The position numbers were made by a program, and so were the translations under genes. Source: Stenotrophomonas aracearum (lineage in GTDB: Bacteria; Pseudomonadota; Gammaproteobacteria; Xanthomonadales; Xanthomonadaceae). From it: a stretch of DNA of 64,000 nt. The stretch is taken from positions 4,203,501 to 4,267,500 of the forward strand of contig NZ_CP115543.1 in the NCBI RefSeq assembly GCF_031834615.1, written 5' to 3'. A model generated the notes under the pieces. That model searched no databases. It was not told where the DNA came from and was given only the letters and a program-made list of their open reading frames with translations. Of this stretch, positions 31,021 through 39,800 are shown piece by piece. The first letter of the stretch is position 1. Every line of letters begins with the position of its first letter.

Positions 31021-31200
31021 GTGTTTTCCCCTGTTCCGGTCGGTGCTGCGTTCACAGGGAACGAAGCACGATGCGCGTACAACGCAACCGGTACAGACGT
31101 CCCCTGTCTTATCGAACCCGAACCACAGGCGACAGACGTCGCCGGCGTATCCGGGCGGGGCGCATTGTGTTGGGCGCGGCCAGGCAAGTCAGTGCCGCCG

Positions 31201-31230
31201 GCTCACCCAGGCTCACACTTGCTCACATCC
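31201..31230. promoter_or_regulatory. Three 10-bp direct repeats, candidate response-regulator operator
   Basis: GCTCACCCAG, GCTCACACTT and GCTCACATCC follow each other exactly (GTGAGC on the minus strand, once per helical turn). They sit between the OmpR-type regulator gene and the surface cluster, 180-210 bp before the start of the giant gene. OmpR/PhoB regulators bind direct repeats with 10-11-bp spacing. A second feature nearer the gene is ACAGACGTC, repeated at 31093-31101 and 31132-31140. Confidence 0.55.
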
Positions 31231-31248
31231 TGCGGGCGATCGACCGGC

Positions 31249-31962
31249 TCAGCCGGTCAGCAGGTAACCCTGGCCGCGCAGCGCGCGCAGCGGCAGTTCC
31301 ACGCCGGTGGCGGCACGCACGCGGGCGCGCAGGCGGTGCACCAGCACGTCCAGCCGATGCGGATCGAAGTCCCACGGGGTGTCGGTGACGGATGCGATCA
31401 GCTGCTCGCGGGTGACCGCGGCGCCCGATGCTTCCACCAGCTGCTGCAGCAGGCCGCGCTCCATGGCGGTCAGCGGCAGCGTGGCGGCGGTGGGCGCATG
31501 CAGGGTCCAGCCATCGTCGGCCAGCTGCCAGCGCGCGGCGACCGTCGGAGGTGCTGGCGTGGCGGCGATTGAAGCAGCCGGCAGGCGCCGGCGCAGGCTG
31601 AGCAGGCCGGCGGCCAGCACGTCCATGTCCGGCGGCTTCACCAGGTAGAGGTCGGCGCCCTGGGTGAGACCCAGCGCCATGTCGCGCGCATCGCCGCGAC
31701 CGGTGAGCATCACGATGCCGATGCTGGCCGAGGCGCGCAGGTGGCTGGCCACCGCGTAGCCGTCTTCGCCGGGCAGGCCCACGTCGAGCACCACGATGTC
31801 GCAGCGGTCGCTGAGCAGCGCACGGTACAAGGCTTCGGCACTGCCCAGGCCACGCACGCTGGCGCCCCGCCAGGCCAGGTCGTCCAGCAGCAGCGCCAGC
31901 AGCTCCGGGTCGTCTTCCACTACCCAGACCTGCAGTCCTTCCAGTTCCCGTGGTGCCGTCAC
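31249..31962 (-). CDS. OmpR-family response regulator
   Basis: A 237-residue two-domain regulator. The receiver domain has the acidic pair in VVEDDPELL, phospho-acceptor Asp60 in VVLDVGLPGEDGY, Thr in IVMLTGRGD and the Lys of LVKPPDMD. The C-terminal winged helix (~150-235) includes LTAMERGLLQQLVEASGAAVTR and a recognition region with HRLDVLVHRLRARV. The start is GTG at 31962 after AAGG; the open frame upstream is not family-like. No sensor kinase gene is adjacent. It lies just upstream of the giant DUF11 gene on the same strand, with a 228-bp gap that holds three in-phase direct repeats, so it is the best candidate regulator of the surface cluster. The orphan kinase at 13.7-15.1 kb is one possible partner, without direct evidence. 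Confidence 0.88.
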   Translation of the reverse strand: MTAPRELEGLQVWVVEDDPELLALLLDDLAWRGASVRGLGSAEALYRALLSDRCDIVVLDVGLPGEDGYAVASHLRASASIGIVMLTGRGDARDMALGLTQGADLYLVKPPDMDVLAAGLLSLRRRLPAASIAATPAPPTVAARWQLADDGWTLHAPTAATLPLTAMERGLLQQLVEASGAAVTREQLIASVTDTPWDFDPHRLDVLVHRLRARVRAATGVELPLRALRGQGYLLTG

Positions 31963-32145
31963 GTGCCTTGTCGCAGTCCCCGTTTCAGACTGCAGTCTAG
32001 CCGCCGGTGTGGGATGAGCCAAATGCGACAAAAGCCGGCGTCCTTCATCAGGGCGGCCGTGAACGACACGCGAGCGTCGTCGTTGCCGCTTGTCCACGCC
32101 GGTCGTGGCGGTCAGCGTGCAGGCGAGCCTTTTCTGGAAACCGCC

Positions 32146-32877
32146 ATGCCCGTCGCCACCGTCCCCGATGTGCTGAGTCCGTTGCTGTGCCAGCGCCTGG
32201 CCCATTCGTGGCCGCCGGAACATCACGCCGGTGTCTTCAGGGAGTTGGGCTTCCTGTTGGAGACGGTCCGCAACCTTCCGCCGGTCACCCTCACGCCGCC
32301 GCCGGTGGCCCCGAACAACCCCTGGGCGATGGCCCAGGTCTATCAACGGCTGGTTCTGCCGAAACATGGCTCGCCGTTCGGGCCGCTTACCAGCGACGAG
32401 GACCGCGCCGTCAGGGCGGTGCATTACCTGTACGAAGTCCAGGTGGCGCCGCCGTTGGAGGACACCGCCATGGCCGTTCCACTACGTCCACAGAGCGCCA
32501 TCCATGCGCGCGTGTTGAATGAGGTCCGCCGCGAATTCTCGCTGCTGCCCTTCCCCAAGCCCGACGAGGGCTGGGAGCGGGCGGTCCACGACGTGGCCGC
32601 CCGACTGATGGAGAAGTCGATCCGGATGGGCGTGCAGCCCACCGAGGTCGTGGTGGTGGGCGCGCGGGAGATGCCGCCCAGGCCGGGCCGCCACATGGGC
32701 GGCGTGTCATTGCACCTGGCGGGCTGGAATGGTGCCGCCCCGCCGCCGGAGCACACGGCGGAAACGGCCAACCCGAACGTGTGGGATCCCAACAACCCGC
32801 TGGGCAACGAGCCCAACCTGCTGCGTGCCCCGCTGCAGCTGGACTGGATCGGGATCCGGTCCCTGCCCGCCAGGTAG
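32146..32877 (+). CDS. Hypothetical protein, 243 residues
   Basis: I do not recognise this protein. It is soluble, Pro- and His-rich, with no signal peptide or membrane segment. Recognisable stretches are RLAHSWPPEHHAGVFRELGF near the N-terminus and a C-terminal part with EVVVVGAREMPPRPGRHMGG, then NVWDPNNPLGNEPNLL. The ATG at 32146 is preferred because GGAAA lies 8 bases upstream; ATG at 32014 is in frame but overlaps the divergent regulator's leader. It stands alone between the OmpR-type regulator (divergent) and the S46 peptidase (convergent). Regular codon use and its length support a real gene. No function can be stated. Confidence 0.65.
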   Translation: MPVATVPDVLSPLLCQRLAHSWPPEHHAGVFRELGFLLETVRNLPPVTLTPPPVAPNNPWAMAQVYQRLVLPKHGSPFGPLTSDEDRAVRAVHYLYEVQVAPPLEDTAMAVPLRPQSAIHARVLNEVRREFSLLPFPKPDEGWERAVHDVAARLMEKSIRMGVQPTEVVVVGAREMPPRPGRHMGGVSLHLAGWNGAAPPPEHTAETANPNVWDPNNPLGNEPNLLRAPLQLDWIGIRSLPAR

Positions 32878-32890
32878 GTGGTTGCCGGCC

Positions 32891-35038
32891 TTACTCCGCC
32901 GGTACGCCCATTTCCTTCAGCAGTTCCGGCGCCGGGTAGACCTTGGCCAGCAGCCAGCGCAGGTAGCGCATGTCCACGTGCACGGCGCGCTTGAAGCGCG
33001 GGTCGAACCACCAGCTGGCGCTCACCGATTCCCAGTTGCTGTCGAAGTTCAGCCCGATCAGTTCGCCGCGTGCGTTCAGCACCGGCGAGCCGGAGTTGCC
33101 GCCGGTGGTGTCCAGGTTGGTCAGGAAGTTCACCGTCTGGGTCTTCAGCACCGGGTCGGCGGTGCTGCCGAAGTCGCCCTTGGCGATCGCCGCCAGCAGC
33201 GGCTTGGGCGCGTCGAACGGGTAGGCGTTGGTGTTCTTCTCGACGATGCCCGCCACGGTGGTGACCGGGTCGAAGTGCACCGCGTCGCGCGGCGACAGGG
33301 CTTCCACCTTGCCGTAGCTGATGCGCAGGGTGCGATTGGCGTCCGGGTACACGGCGCGGCCCTGCTTGGCCCGCCACGCGAACAGGGCCTTCATGTAGGC
33401 CGGGCGCAGGCGCAGCTGTTCGCCTTCACGGGTCTTGCGCTCGTCCTCCAGGCGCAGCTGCACCGCCACCAGCGGGCCGGCCAGATCGATCAGCGGGTCG
33501 TGCGCGAGCGGCTTGCCGTCCTTCGCAGCGGCGAAGCGCGACAGGCGCTCGCTTTCCTCGCCCAGCCGGGTACCGGCGTACAGCGTGTCCAGGGCCTTGG
33601 CCAGCGCGGCCGGGGTACGGCCGAACGCGGCGTCGAACTCGGGCACGCGCTGCGCGTCGGGCAGCTGCTGGTAGCGGGTGAACAGGTCGGTCAGCAGGGC
33701 CTTTTCCACCTCGGGCGAATAGCGGCGCTGGACCTGCTTGAGGGTTCCCTCGATCAGCGCCAGGTCGCGCTGCTGGTAGCCGCTTTCGCGCTCGGCGTCG
33801 GGCTTGGCCGACTCGATACGCAGGCGCTCGAGCATCAGCGCCGAACGCAGCAGCTGGCTCTGGCTGGCGGCCTGTTCCAGCACGAAGTCGCGCTCGCCCA
33901 TCGAGGCGCCCTGCGAGAGGGTGCCGAACAGGGCCTGGATGTCGGGGCGGTAGGCGGCGTCGGTGGCCTGCAGCATGGCGGCTTCGTCAGCCGCACGCTG
34001 GGCCTTGGCGTCGCTGCGCAGCAGGCCTTCGAGCTCGCCGGCGGCGCGCTTGCGATTGTTCTTCAGCGACTGCAGCTGCGCCGCGTAGCGGGTACGCGCC
34101 TGCGCGTCCTTGGCGGTGGCCGCTTCGATGGTGTCGATCAGCTGCTGGAACACGGCCACGCGGCGCGGCAGCACGGCGTCGATCTGGGCGGCGAATTCGG
34201 CGGCGGTGCGATGGCGATAGGTGATGCCCGGGTAGCCGGCGAGCATGGCGTAGTCGCCGGTCTTGGGACCGTCGATGGACATCTTCAGGTGCGCCGGCGG
34301 GTGGTACGGCACGTTGTCCGGACTGTAGGCGGCGGGCTTGCCGTCCTTGCCGACGTAGGCGCGGAGCAGGGTGAAGTCGCCGGTGTGGCGCGGCCACATG
34401 AAGTTGTCGATCTCATCGCCGTAGTTGCCGATGGCGCGCGGCGGTGCGTAGACCAGGCGTACGTCGCTCAGTTCGAGCTGGCGGATGCGGTAGAAGTCGG
34501 TGCCGTAGTACATGTCGGCAACGCTGCAGCGCACGTTGCCTTCGGCCTCGCACTCGGCCACGAGGCGCTTGCTGGCGCGGTCGACGGCGTCGAAGTAGGC
34601 ACGGCCGGTCTTGCCGCGCGCGTCGCGCAGCACTTCATCGGTGACCTTGTCGAAGCCGGTGGTGACCAGCACGCGGAAGTCGGGGTTGGAGGGGCGCTCG
34701 TCGGCGCGACCCTGGGCGATGAAGCCGCCGTCGATCAGGTTGTGCTCGGCGGTGGTGTTGTACTGGATGACGCCCATGGCGACGTGGTGGTTGGTCAGCA
34801 GCAGGCCGTCGGCGGAGACGAACGAGCCGGTACCGCCACCGGCGCGAACCACGGCGCTCAGCGGCGGTGCGGTCACGTTGGCCAGGTCGGCGGGGTTGCC
34901 CTTGAAGCCGGCGGCCTTCAGCGGCTTGGCCAGGTCCGGCAGCTGGGTCGGCATCCACATGCCTTCGTCGGCATGGGCGGCGGCAGCGAGGGTGAGGCCA
35001 AGCGCCAGGGCGGCGCTGAGGGGCTTGCGTGCGGGCAT
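32891..35038 (-). CDS. S46-family dipeptidyl-peptidase (DPP7/DPP11-like)
   Basis: A 715-residue exported serine peptidase that removes dipeptides from the N-terminus of peptides in the periplasm. The signal peptide ends LAAAAHADEG (~23). The chymotrypsin-like triad is His85 (LLTNHHVA), Asp221 (WPRHTGDF) and Ser649 (TGGNSGSPVLN). A long helical domain lies between the two half-barrels, as in the family. The S1 specificity residue, just after NFD (residue 667), is Ser; family members with Gly there are DPP7 (hydrophobic P1) and with Arg are DPP11 (acidic P1). The preferred substrate is therefore unclear. It is a single-gene unit; stop TAA is 14 bp from the convergent 243-residue gene. Confidence 0.93.
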   Translation of the reverse strand: MPARKPLSAALALGLTLAAAAHADEGMWMPTQLPDLAKPLKAAGFKGNPADLANVTAPPLSAVVRAGGGTGSFVSADGLLLTNHHVAMGVIQYNTTAEHNLIDGGFIAQGRADERPSNPDFRVLVTTGFDKVTDEVLRDARGKTGRAYFDAVDRASKRLVAECEAEGNVRCSVADMYYGTDFYRIRQLELSDVRLVYAPPRAIGNYGDEIDNFMWPRHTGDFTLLRAYVGKDGKPAAYSPDNVPYHPPAHLKMSIDGPKTGDYAMLAGYPGITYRHRTAAEFAAQIDAVLPRRVAVFQQLIDTIEAATAKDAQARTRYAAQLQSLKNNRKRAAGELEGLLRSDAKAQRAADEAAMLQATDAAYRPDIQALFGTLSQGASMGERDFVLEQAASQSQLLRSALMLERLRIESAKPDAERESGYQQRDLALIEGTLKQVQRRYSPEVEKALLTDLFTRYQQLPDAQRVPEFDAAFGRTPAALAKALDTLYAGTRLGEESERLSRFAAAKDGKPLAHDPLIDLAGPLVAVQLRLEDERKTREGEQLRLRPAYMKALFAWRAKQGRAVYPDANRTLRISYGKVEALSPRDAVHFDPVTTVAGIVEKNTNAYPFDAPKPLLAAIAKGDFGSTADPVLKTQTVNFLTNLDTTGGNSGSPVLNARGELIGLNFDSNWESVSASWWFDPRFKRAVHVDMRYLRWLLAKVYPAPELLKEMGVPAE

Positions 35039-35196
35039 GGGTGCATCCAGTACGGCGGAACGAGGGGGCACCTTAGCTACTGGGGGCGACTGGGGCAACG
35101 CCCGATGGTCAGGGATGGGCTCATTCCGGCTGGCTTGGAGCCGGGCTGCGCCCGGCTTCATGCATTTGGGTGAACAGCCGCCGTCTGCGCGGTTCC

Positions 35197-35310
35197 CCTG
35201 GTCAGGGCCGTCGGGTGCGGGTTTGTGGGGGACGCCGTAAATACATCCATGTAGGCTCATCGCCGCATCCATGCGGCTCGTGCCCCCTCAAACCCACCCC
35301 CGCCGACCCT
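35197..35310. repeat. Left copy of long inverted repeat flanking the symE-like gene
   Basis: Two blocks are exactly repeated in inverted orientation on the other side of the gene. Block 1 is 35197-35266 (70 bp, containing ACGCCGTAAATACATCCATG), matching 36734-36803. Block 2 is 35271-35310 (40 bp, ATGCGGCTCGTGCCCCC...), matching 36612-36651. The blocks are 4 bp apart here and 82 bp apart in the right copy. Confidence 0.92.
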
Positions 35311-35438
35311 TCGACAGGGCGTCGGTGGCCTGGGGAAAAGCCGGCGTGCCGACCTGCGGTCGACACGTATGCGTGCTGCGTGGCTTATGGGGGACACGCA
35401 TGGCGTGTCGCTACGCGGCACCGAGTGATGCGGGTTCG

Positions 35439-35597
35439 GTAGGGTTGGTTCCCAAACAACCGCCGACTCTGTTCGCGATCGCTTTGACGCATGGGCCTGT
35501 GCAATCCCGTGCGTGTTGGAGGCTTGATGTCGATCGGTGCAATGCCGTTACCGGGCGCGGGGGTTGTTATCGGCAGTCGGCTGGGGCGCGACCCTAC
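35439..35597. repeat. GTAG-ended repeat pair
   Basis: GTAGGGTTGGTTCCCAAACA (35439 on) and the inverted form ending GGGGCGCGACCCTAC (35571-35597) are two facing copies of one SMAG-like hairpin. The same two units recur, in the other order, at 36414-36512. Confidence 0.78.
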
Positions 35598-35671
35598 CAA
35601 CAGCGTTGCCCGTGTTGGGTTGTGCCAGGGTGCTGATCACGCAGGGCCGGGCCGGAGCCCGGCCCACGGCA

Positions 35672-35959
35672 TCATGCGTACCAGCCTGCGCGGCGGCAGG
35701 CTCTGCGCACGGTGGGCTTCAGGGTGCGGAGCAGCACGCAACCGGGTGCAACCTGGACGGTGAGCCGCGCGCCGGGTTCGATGCCCGCAGTGGCCAGCCA
35801 CATGCCGCGAAGGTGGAGGGACGGGATCAGGATTTCGCCCGATTCGGGTTCGTGGTCGTCGTGGCGCACCGTGCCGACGAGCACGGTGCGGGGCGTGCGC
35901 CAGTGGTAGATGACGCGCGGTTGGGTGCCGGCGGATGAATCGCGTTCGTGGTCATGCAT
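35672..35959 (-). CDS. symE: SymE-like type I toxin
   Basis: A 95-residue protein with a SymE-type domain: IPSLHLRGMWLATAGIEPGA followed by LTVQVAPGCVLLRTL matches the SpoVT/AbrB-like fold of SymE, where the usual form is (I)xLxGxWLxxAGFxxGxxVTVxVxxGCL. In E. coli SymE is an SOS-induced, RNA-affecting protein held down by antisense RNA SymR. The ATG at 35959 is chosen because AGGAG lies 9 bases upstream; an ATG at 35968 touches that site. A 10-bp hairpin lies just before the ribosome site in the leader. The gene stands in an AT-richer, repeat-bounded island between the S46 peptidase and tamB, which fits an accessory module. An antisense RNA on the plus strand is expected but was not located. 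Confidence 0.75.
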   Translation of the reverse strand: MHDHERDSSAGTQPRVIYHWRTPRTVLVGTVRHDDHEPESGEILIPSLHLRGMWLATAGIEPGARLTVQVAPGCVLLRTLKPTVRRACRRAGWYA

Positions 35960-35979
35960 GGTAGGCATCTCCTGGATGT

Positions 35980-36004
35980 CTCCCTCGCCGGAATGGCGAG
36001 GGAG
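35980..36004 (-). promoter_or_regulatory. Leader hairpin of the symE-like gene
   Basis: CTCCCTCGCC pairs with GGCGAGGGAG (10 bp, 5-base loop GGAAT). It lies 7 bp before the AGGAG site of the symE-like gene. No T-run follows on either strand, so it is more likely a structural leader element than a terminator. Confidence 0.55.
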
Positions 36005-36413
36005 TCGGGAGGTTGATAGCCGTGTAACCAGTAACGGTGCGACGTATTTCCGCGAGGGTTTTGTATTTCGCCACCCACCCGACATATTGCATCCATCTTC
36101 TGGTTACGGAGCTATCAAACTCCTTGGGTCCACCATGCGGACGGGGCGAAGTTAGCTCAATTTGATTGTTTCTGTTGAAACGCGCAGATCGATTGACCGC
36201 TCCTAAGACGATGTCGGGAGTGAGCCAGATGCGAGCGCGAGGCGTTGTGGTGCATGCGCGTAGCAGAGTGTGATGCGCATCGCGGCGGATCGTTTCCACG
36301 GCGTTTTCAGTTGTGAAGCGCGATTTTTTACCTGCCGTTTTTGGCATGGATTGCGCGTGCGGATGCAGGCGGTTCCGATGTTTGCAATGCCCCATCGGAT
36401 GTTGGGCAGTTAT
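36005..36413. other. AT-richer gene-free stretch with an imperfect inverted repeat
   Basis: No convincing gene is present; the 147-codon minus frame across it has no family match and includes the symE-like leader. Arms GTTGATAGCCGTGTAACCAG (36012-36031) and CTGGTTACGGAGCTATCAAA (36100-36119) pair imperfectly around a 68-bp centre. This is where promoters for the symE-like gene would lie. The base composition is visibly lower in GC than the flanks. Confidence 0.5.
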
Positions 36414-36512
36414 CGGCGGTCGGCTGGGGCGCGACCCTACCGGCGTTTGCAGATGTCATTCGCGGAGGCATCCGGGTGCCCCGTGGTAGGGTCGGTTCCC
36501 AAACGACCGCCG
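36414..36512. repeat. GTAG-ended repeat pair
   Basis: CGGCGGTCGGCTGGGGCGCG...CTAC (36414-36440) and GTAGGGTCGGTTCCCAAACG...(36486-36512) are the same two units as at 35439-35597, in the opposite order, about 45 bp apart. Confidence 0.78.
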
Positions 36513-36611
36513 TGAAATCATCCGCGTTCGTTGACGCATGGAAATGATCGGCATCAACAGCCGGCCAACGGCCGGCACCCGCGTTTGCCGTGGCCACCGA
36601 CGCACTGTCGG

Positions 36612-36803
36612 AGGGTCGGCGGGGGTGGGTTTGAGGGGGCACGAGCCGCATGGGTCGGGCGCATGCGCCCGACGGGTTGGGCAGGAGCCCAACCCCGGTC
36701 TTGCCGTGTGCGCAGGACAGCGCACACGTGCAAGCGGCGATGAGCCTACATGGATGTATTTACGGCGTCCCCCACAAACCCGCACCCGACGGCCCTGACC
36801 AGG
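36612..36803. repeat. Right copy of long inverted repeat, with an 82-bp insert
   Basis: 36612-36651 and 36734-36803 are exact inverted copies of 35271-35310 and 35197-35266. Between them is an 82-bp insert made of hairpins: the perfect palindrome TCGGGCGCATGCGCCCGA, then GGTTGGGCAGGAGCCCAACC, and TGTGCGC...GCGCACA. The insert is absent from the left copy. Confidence 0.92.
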
Positions 36804-36843
36804 GCAACCTTGCACCCTGCGGCTGTTCGGCTGAATCCAACAG

Positions 36844-36867
36844 CAGCCGGGCAGAGCCCGGCTCTAC
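36844..36867 (-). repeat. SMAG/REP unit that supplies the tamB stop codon
   Basis: On the minus strand GTAGAGCCGGGCTCTGCCCG... starts at 36867; the TAG within its GTAG end is the stop codon of tamB (36864-36866). The repeat thus overlaps the gene's end and forms its 3' stem-loop. Confidence 0.8.
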
Positions 36868-39800
36868 TTCTCCCTACGCCAATTGATGGAGCCACGGTTT
36901 TCCACCGTGCTGGATTCCACTTCAATGTCGAAGCCGCGCCGCAGCAGATATTTCAGCGTAATCACCGAACCACTGCCCACCAGCGAAACGCCGTAGCCCA
37001 CGTACAGCTTCGGCGAAATGAACTTGCCGAAGCCGATCACCGAACCACCCAGCGCGCGCGACTGGCTGACACCCGCATCGTCCAGCCCGAGCTTCGCGCC
37101 CAGCTGCGACGCCAGCAGGCCACTGCCGGCCGAGAGCGCCGCCGAGGCCGCCGTGACCTGCTGCGTCTGGTCGCTGCTCGCGCCCGTGAGGCTGCGGCCC
37201 AACACCAGGAACGCCAGCGCTTCCGACTGCGACATCGCCGGGTCCGACCACACATCCACCCGCGGCGACTGCGCACGCCCGGTCACATCGATGCCCGCCG
37301 TGACATCGCCCACCCGGCGTTCCGCGCGGATGTTGATGCGCGGGTCGGAGACCGGATTGAAGTTCCAGTTGAGGTTGCCGCGCGTGATCGTCAGGTCCTG
37401 ACCGTACGCCTTGTAGCGCCCGCTCACTTCCAGCGCACCGTTGGCCGTCATCTCACGACCCGGCCGCGACCACACCTGCATCTTCCCGCTCAGCCCGCCC
37501 TTCAGACCGAACCCCGCCATCCGCACGTTGTCGCCCAGGCTCACCGTCAGGTCCATGTCCAGCGGTGAGCTCGGCCCCTCTTCCGGGTCCGCCGGGTCCA
37601 GCACCACCACGTCTTCGGACACCGACGTGCCGCGATCCAGCCGCTCCAGGTCCAGGTCCGCTTCCGGCACGTGCACCGTACCGCGCAGCTTCATCGCCGC
37701 CGCTTCCAAGGTGAAGTCCAGGTTCGGATTGGCCACGATCCGCAGTTCCGGCGTGTTCGACAACAACACGTTCTCGCCATGGATATGCAGCTGCAACGGC
37801 TGCGCATCGCCGAACCACGACAGCCCGCCATCGATGAACAGCGTGCCCTTGCCCGAATTCGCCTGCGCCGTGATCTTGGCCGAACCGTCCGGCTGCGCCA
37901 CGAAACTGCCGCTGCCCTGATCGAAGGTCAGGCCCAGCGCCGGGAACTCGCCCTTGAAGTTGCTCAGCTTCGCATCGCCACCCAGCGACGGCGTACCGCG
38001 CGTGCCACGCAGGCTCACATGGCCTTCGATCAAACCGGTGGGCCGCACGATGTCCGGCGAGAACAGCTCCAGCCAGTACAACCGCGACATGTTGAGGTAC
38101 AGCTCGCCATTGAGCGGCGCGTTCGCGTCCCACCCTGTCTGCACCTTCGCATCAACGAAGCCGTTGCCCTGGAAGCCCACGCCCAGCTTCGCGTTGATCT
38201 GCGCCGGCGTCATCTCCAGCGTCGCCGAGAACTGGTCGTAGCGCACCAGCTCGCCGCGCGCGTTGTCGCCCAGCCGTATGCCGCCTTCCAGCGACGCGAT
38301 CTTCGCACTGCCTTCCCACGCATTGCCACGCGGACGGATGCGCCCGTCCAGCGTGAGCTCGCCGCGCAGGTACAGGCGCCGCCCGGACTGCGGTGGCAGC
38401 CACGGCTGCACCAGCGCCAACGGCAATGCATCACCGCGCACCACCAGCCCATCGCGCGGCCAGTTTGCACTCGCACACAGCGCACCACCGGTGGCCGCGC
38501 CCAGGCAGGTATCGCTGAGGGTGAAATTGCTGCCCTGCACGCTGAACGTAGACGCCTCGCGCAGCGCCCACGCATCTCCCTTCACCGGCGCGATGCGCAG
38601 CGCCGAAAGATCGCCCCGCCATGCATTGCCCTGCTGTCGTACCCCACCCTGCAGCGCCACCGCGCCCAGTTCGTTCTTCGCCTGCGCATCCACGCGCAGG
38701 TTGGAGAGGCTGCCGCTGGCGTCCACGTTCAACGTGTCCAGCAGCATCCCCACCTGCACCTTCGTGCCCTGCACCGCCAGCGTCCCATTGCTGCCCTGCC
38801 ATGGCAGGCGGCCGCGGATGCTCAGCGCTTCAGCACTCCAGTCGTTGTAACGCAGGCCACTGCCGACCAGGTCGGCCGTGATGTCCGGCGCGGTGCGCGG
38901 CCCGCGCACCTGCACCGTGCCGCGCAGCGTACCGGTACTGCCCGGCATCAGGTCGTCCAGCTGCACCGGCTCCAGCTGCGCCTGCACGTCCAGGCGATCA
39001 CCGACGCTGCCGCGCGCAGTCAGCCGGCTGTTGCCCACCGCCAGGCGCACGTTGCCCTCGCCCTGCTGCCCGCGCAGCGCGAAGCGGCCCTGCGCGTCCA
39101 CGTTGCGGTTGCGCAGCGTGCCCCGGATCCCCGGCACGTCCACCGTCGCCTCATAGCTCGCCGCAGTACCGGCCGGGCTGCCCGCCGGCACCGGCAGCTG
39201 GCGGCCCTTCGAGGCCACCGAGCCCGACAGGCGCCCGTCCCAGCCCGGCACGAAATAGCCCGGGTCGAATGCGGCCAGGTTCGCCGCCACGTCCCAGTCC
39301 AGCTGCGGTGCCCACGCCACCTGGCCGGTGACGTCGAGCGCACCGCCCGGCGTCTTGGCCTGCAGGCGCTTGATCAACGCAGCCGTGTCGCTGCCACGCA
39401 CGTCGAAGTCCAGGTTCGCCGACTGCTGCTCACGCGCGACCGAAGCCGTACCGACCGCTGCCCAGCCCTTGAGCGTGCCAGCCAGCCCCATCCGCGCTTC
39501 CTTCAACGTCACCGGCACCGGCTTGGCCGCGCCGGGCGTGGTGGTGTCCGCTTCCGGTACGAAGGTCAGGTCGTGCGCCACGATCGAGAAACGCAGGCTG
39601 GCGTTTTCGCGGTCGGTGAAATCGGCCGTGCCCTGCAGGCGCGCCTGGCCACCAAAGCCTTTCACCACCAGCGGCGACACGGTCAGCACCTGGTCGGCCA
39701 GGCCCACGTTCGACGGCGCCAGTTCCACCGCCAGGTCGCCCTGCTGGACGCGCCCCTGCAGGTTGGCCTGCCCGCCCTTGCCGGTCGCGGTGAAGTCCAG

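Larger units (their letters stand above)
35039..35671. other. Gene-free, repeat-rich stretch left of the symE-like gene
   Basis: No credible gene lies here. The stretch holds the leader of the S46 peptidase gene, a small hairpin near 35135-35160, the left copy of the long inverted repeat (35197-35310) and one GTAG-ended repeat pair (35439-35597). Short open frames in it are not supported by codon pattern or ribosome sites. Confidence 0.7.

Noticed and set aside
31963-32424. Long N-terminal extension of the OmpR-type regulator
   Set aside because: It would run through the divergent 243-residue gene; the GTG at 31962 gives a normal-length receiver domain.
35952-36395. 147-codon minus-strand frame upstream of the symE-like gene
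   Set aside because: It overlaps the leader of that gene, has no ribosome site or family and an irregular composition.
35100-36863. The many short repeats here as a CRISPR array
   Set aside because: The repeats are palindromic, unevenly spaced and in both orientations, with no unique equal-length spacers and no cas genes.
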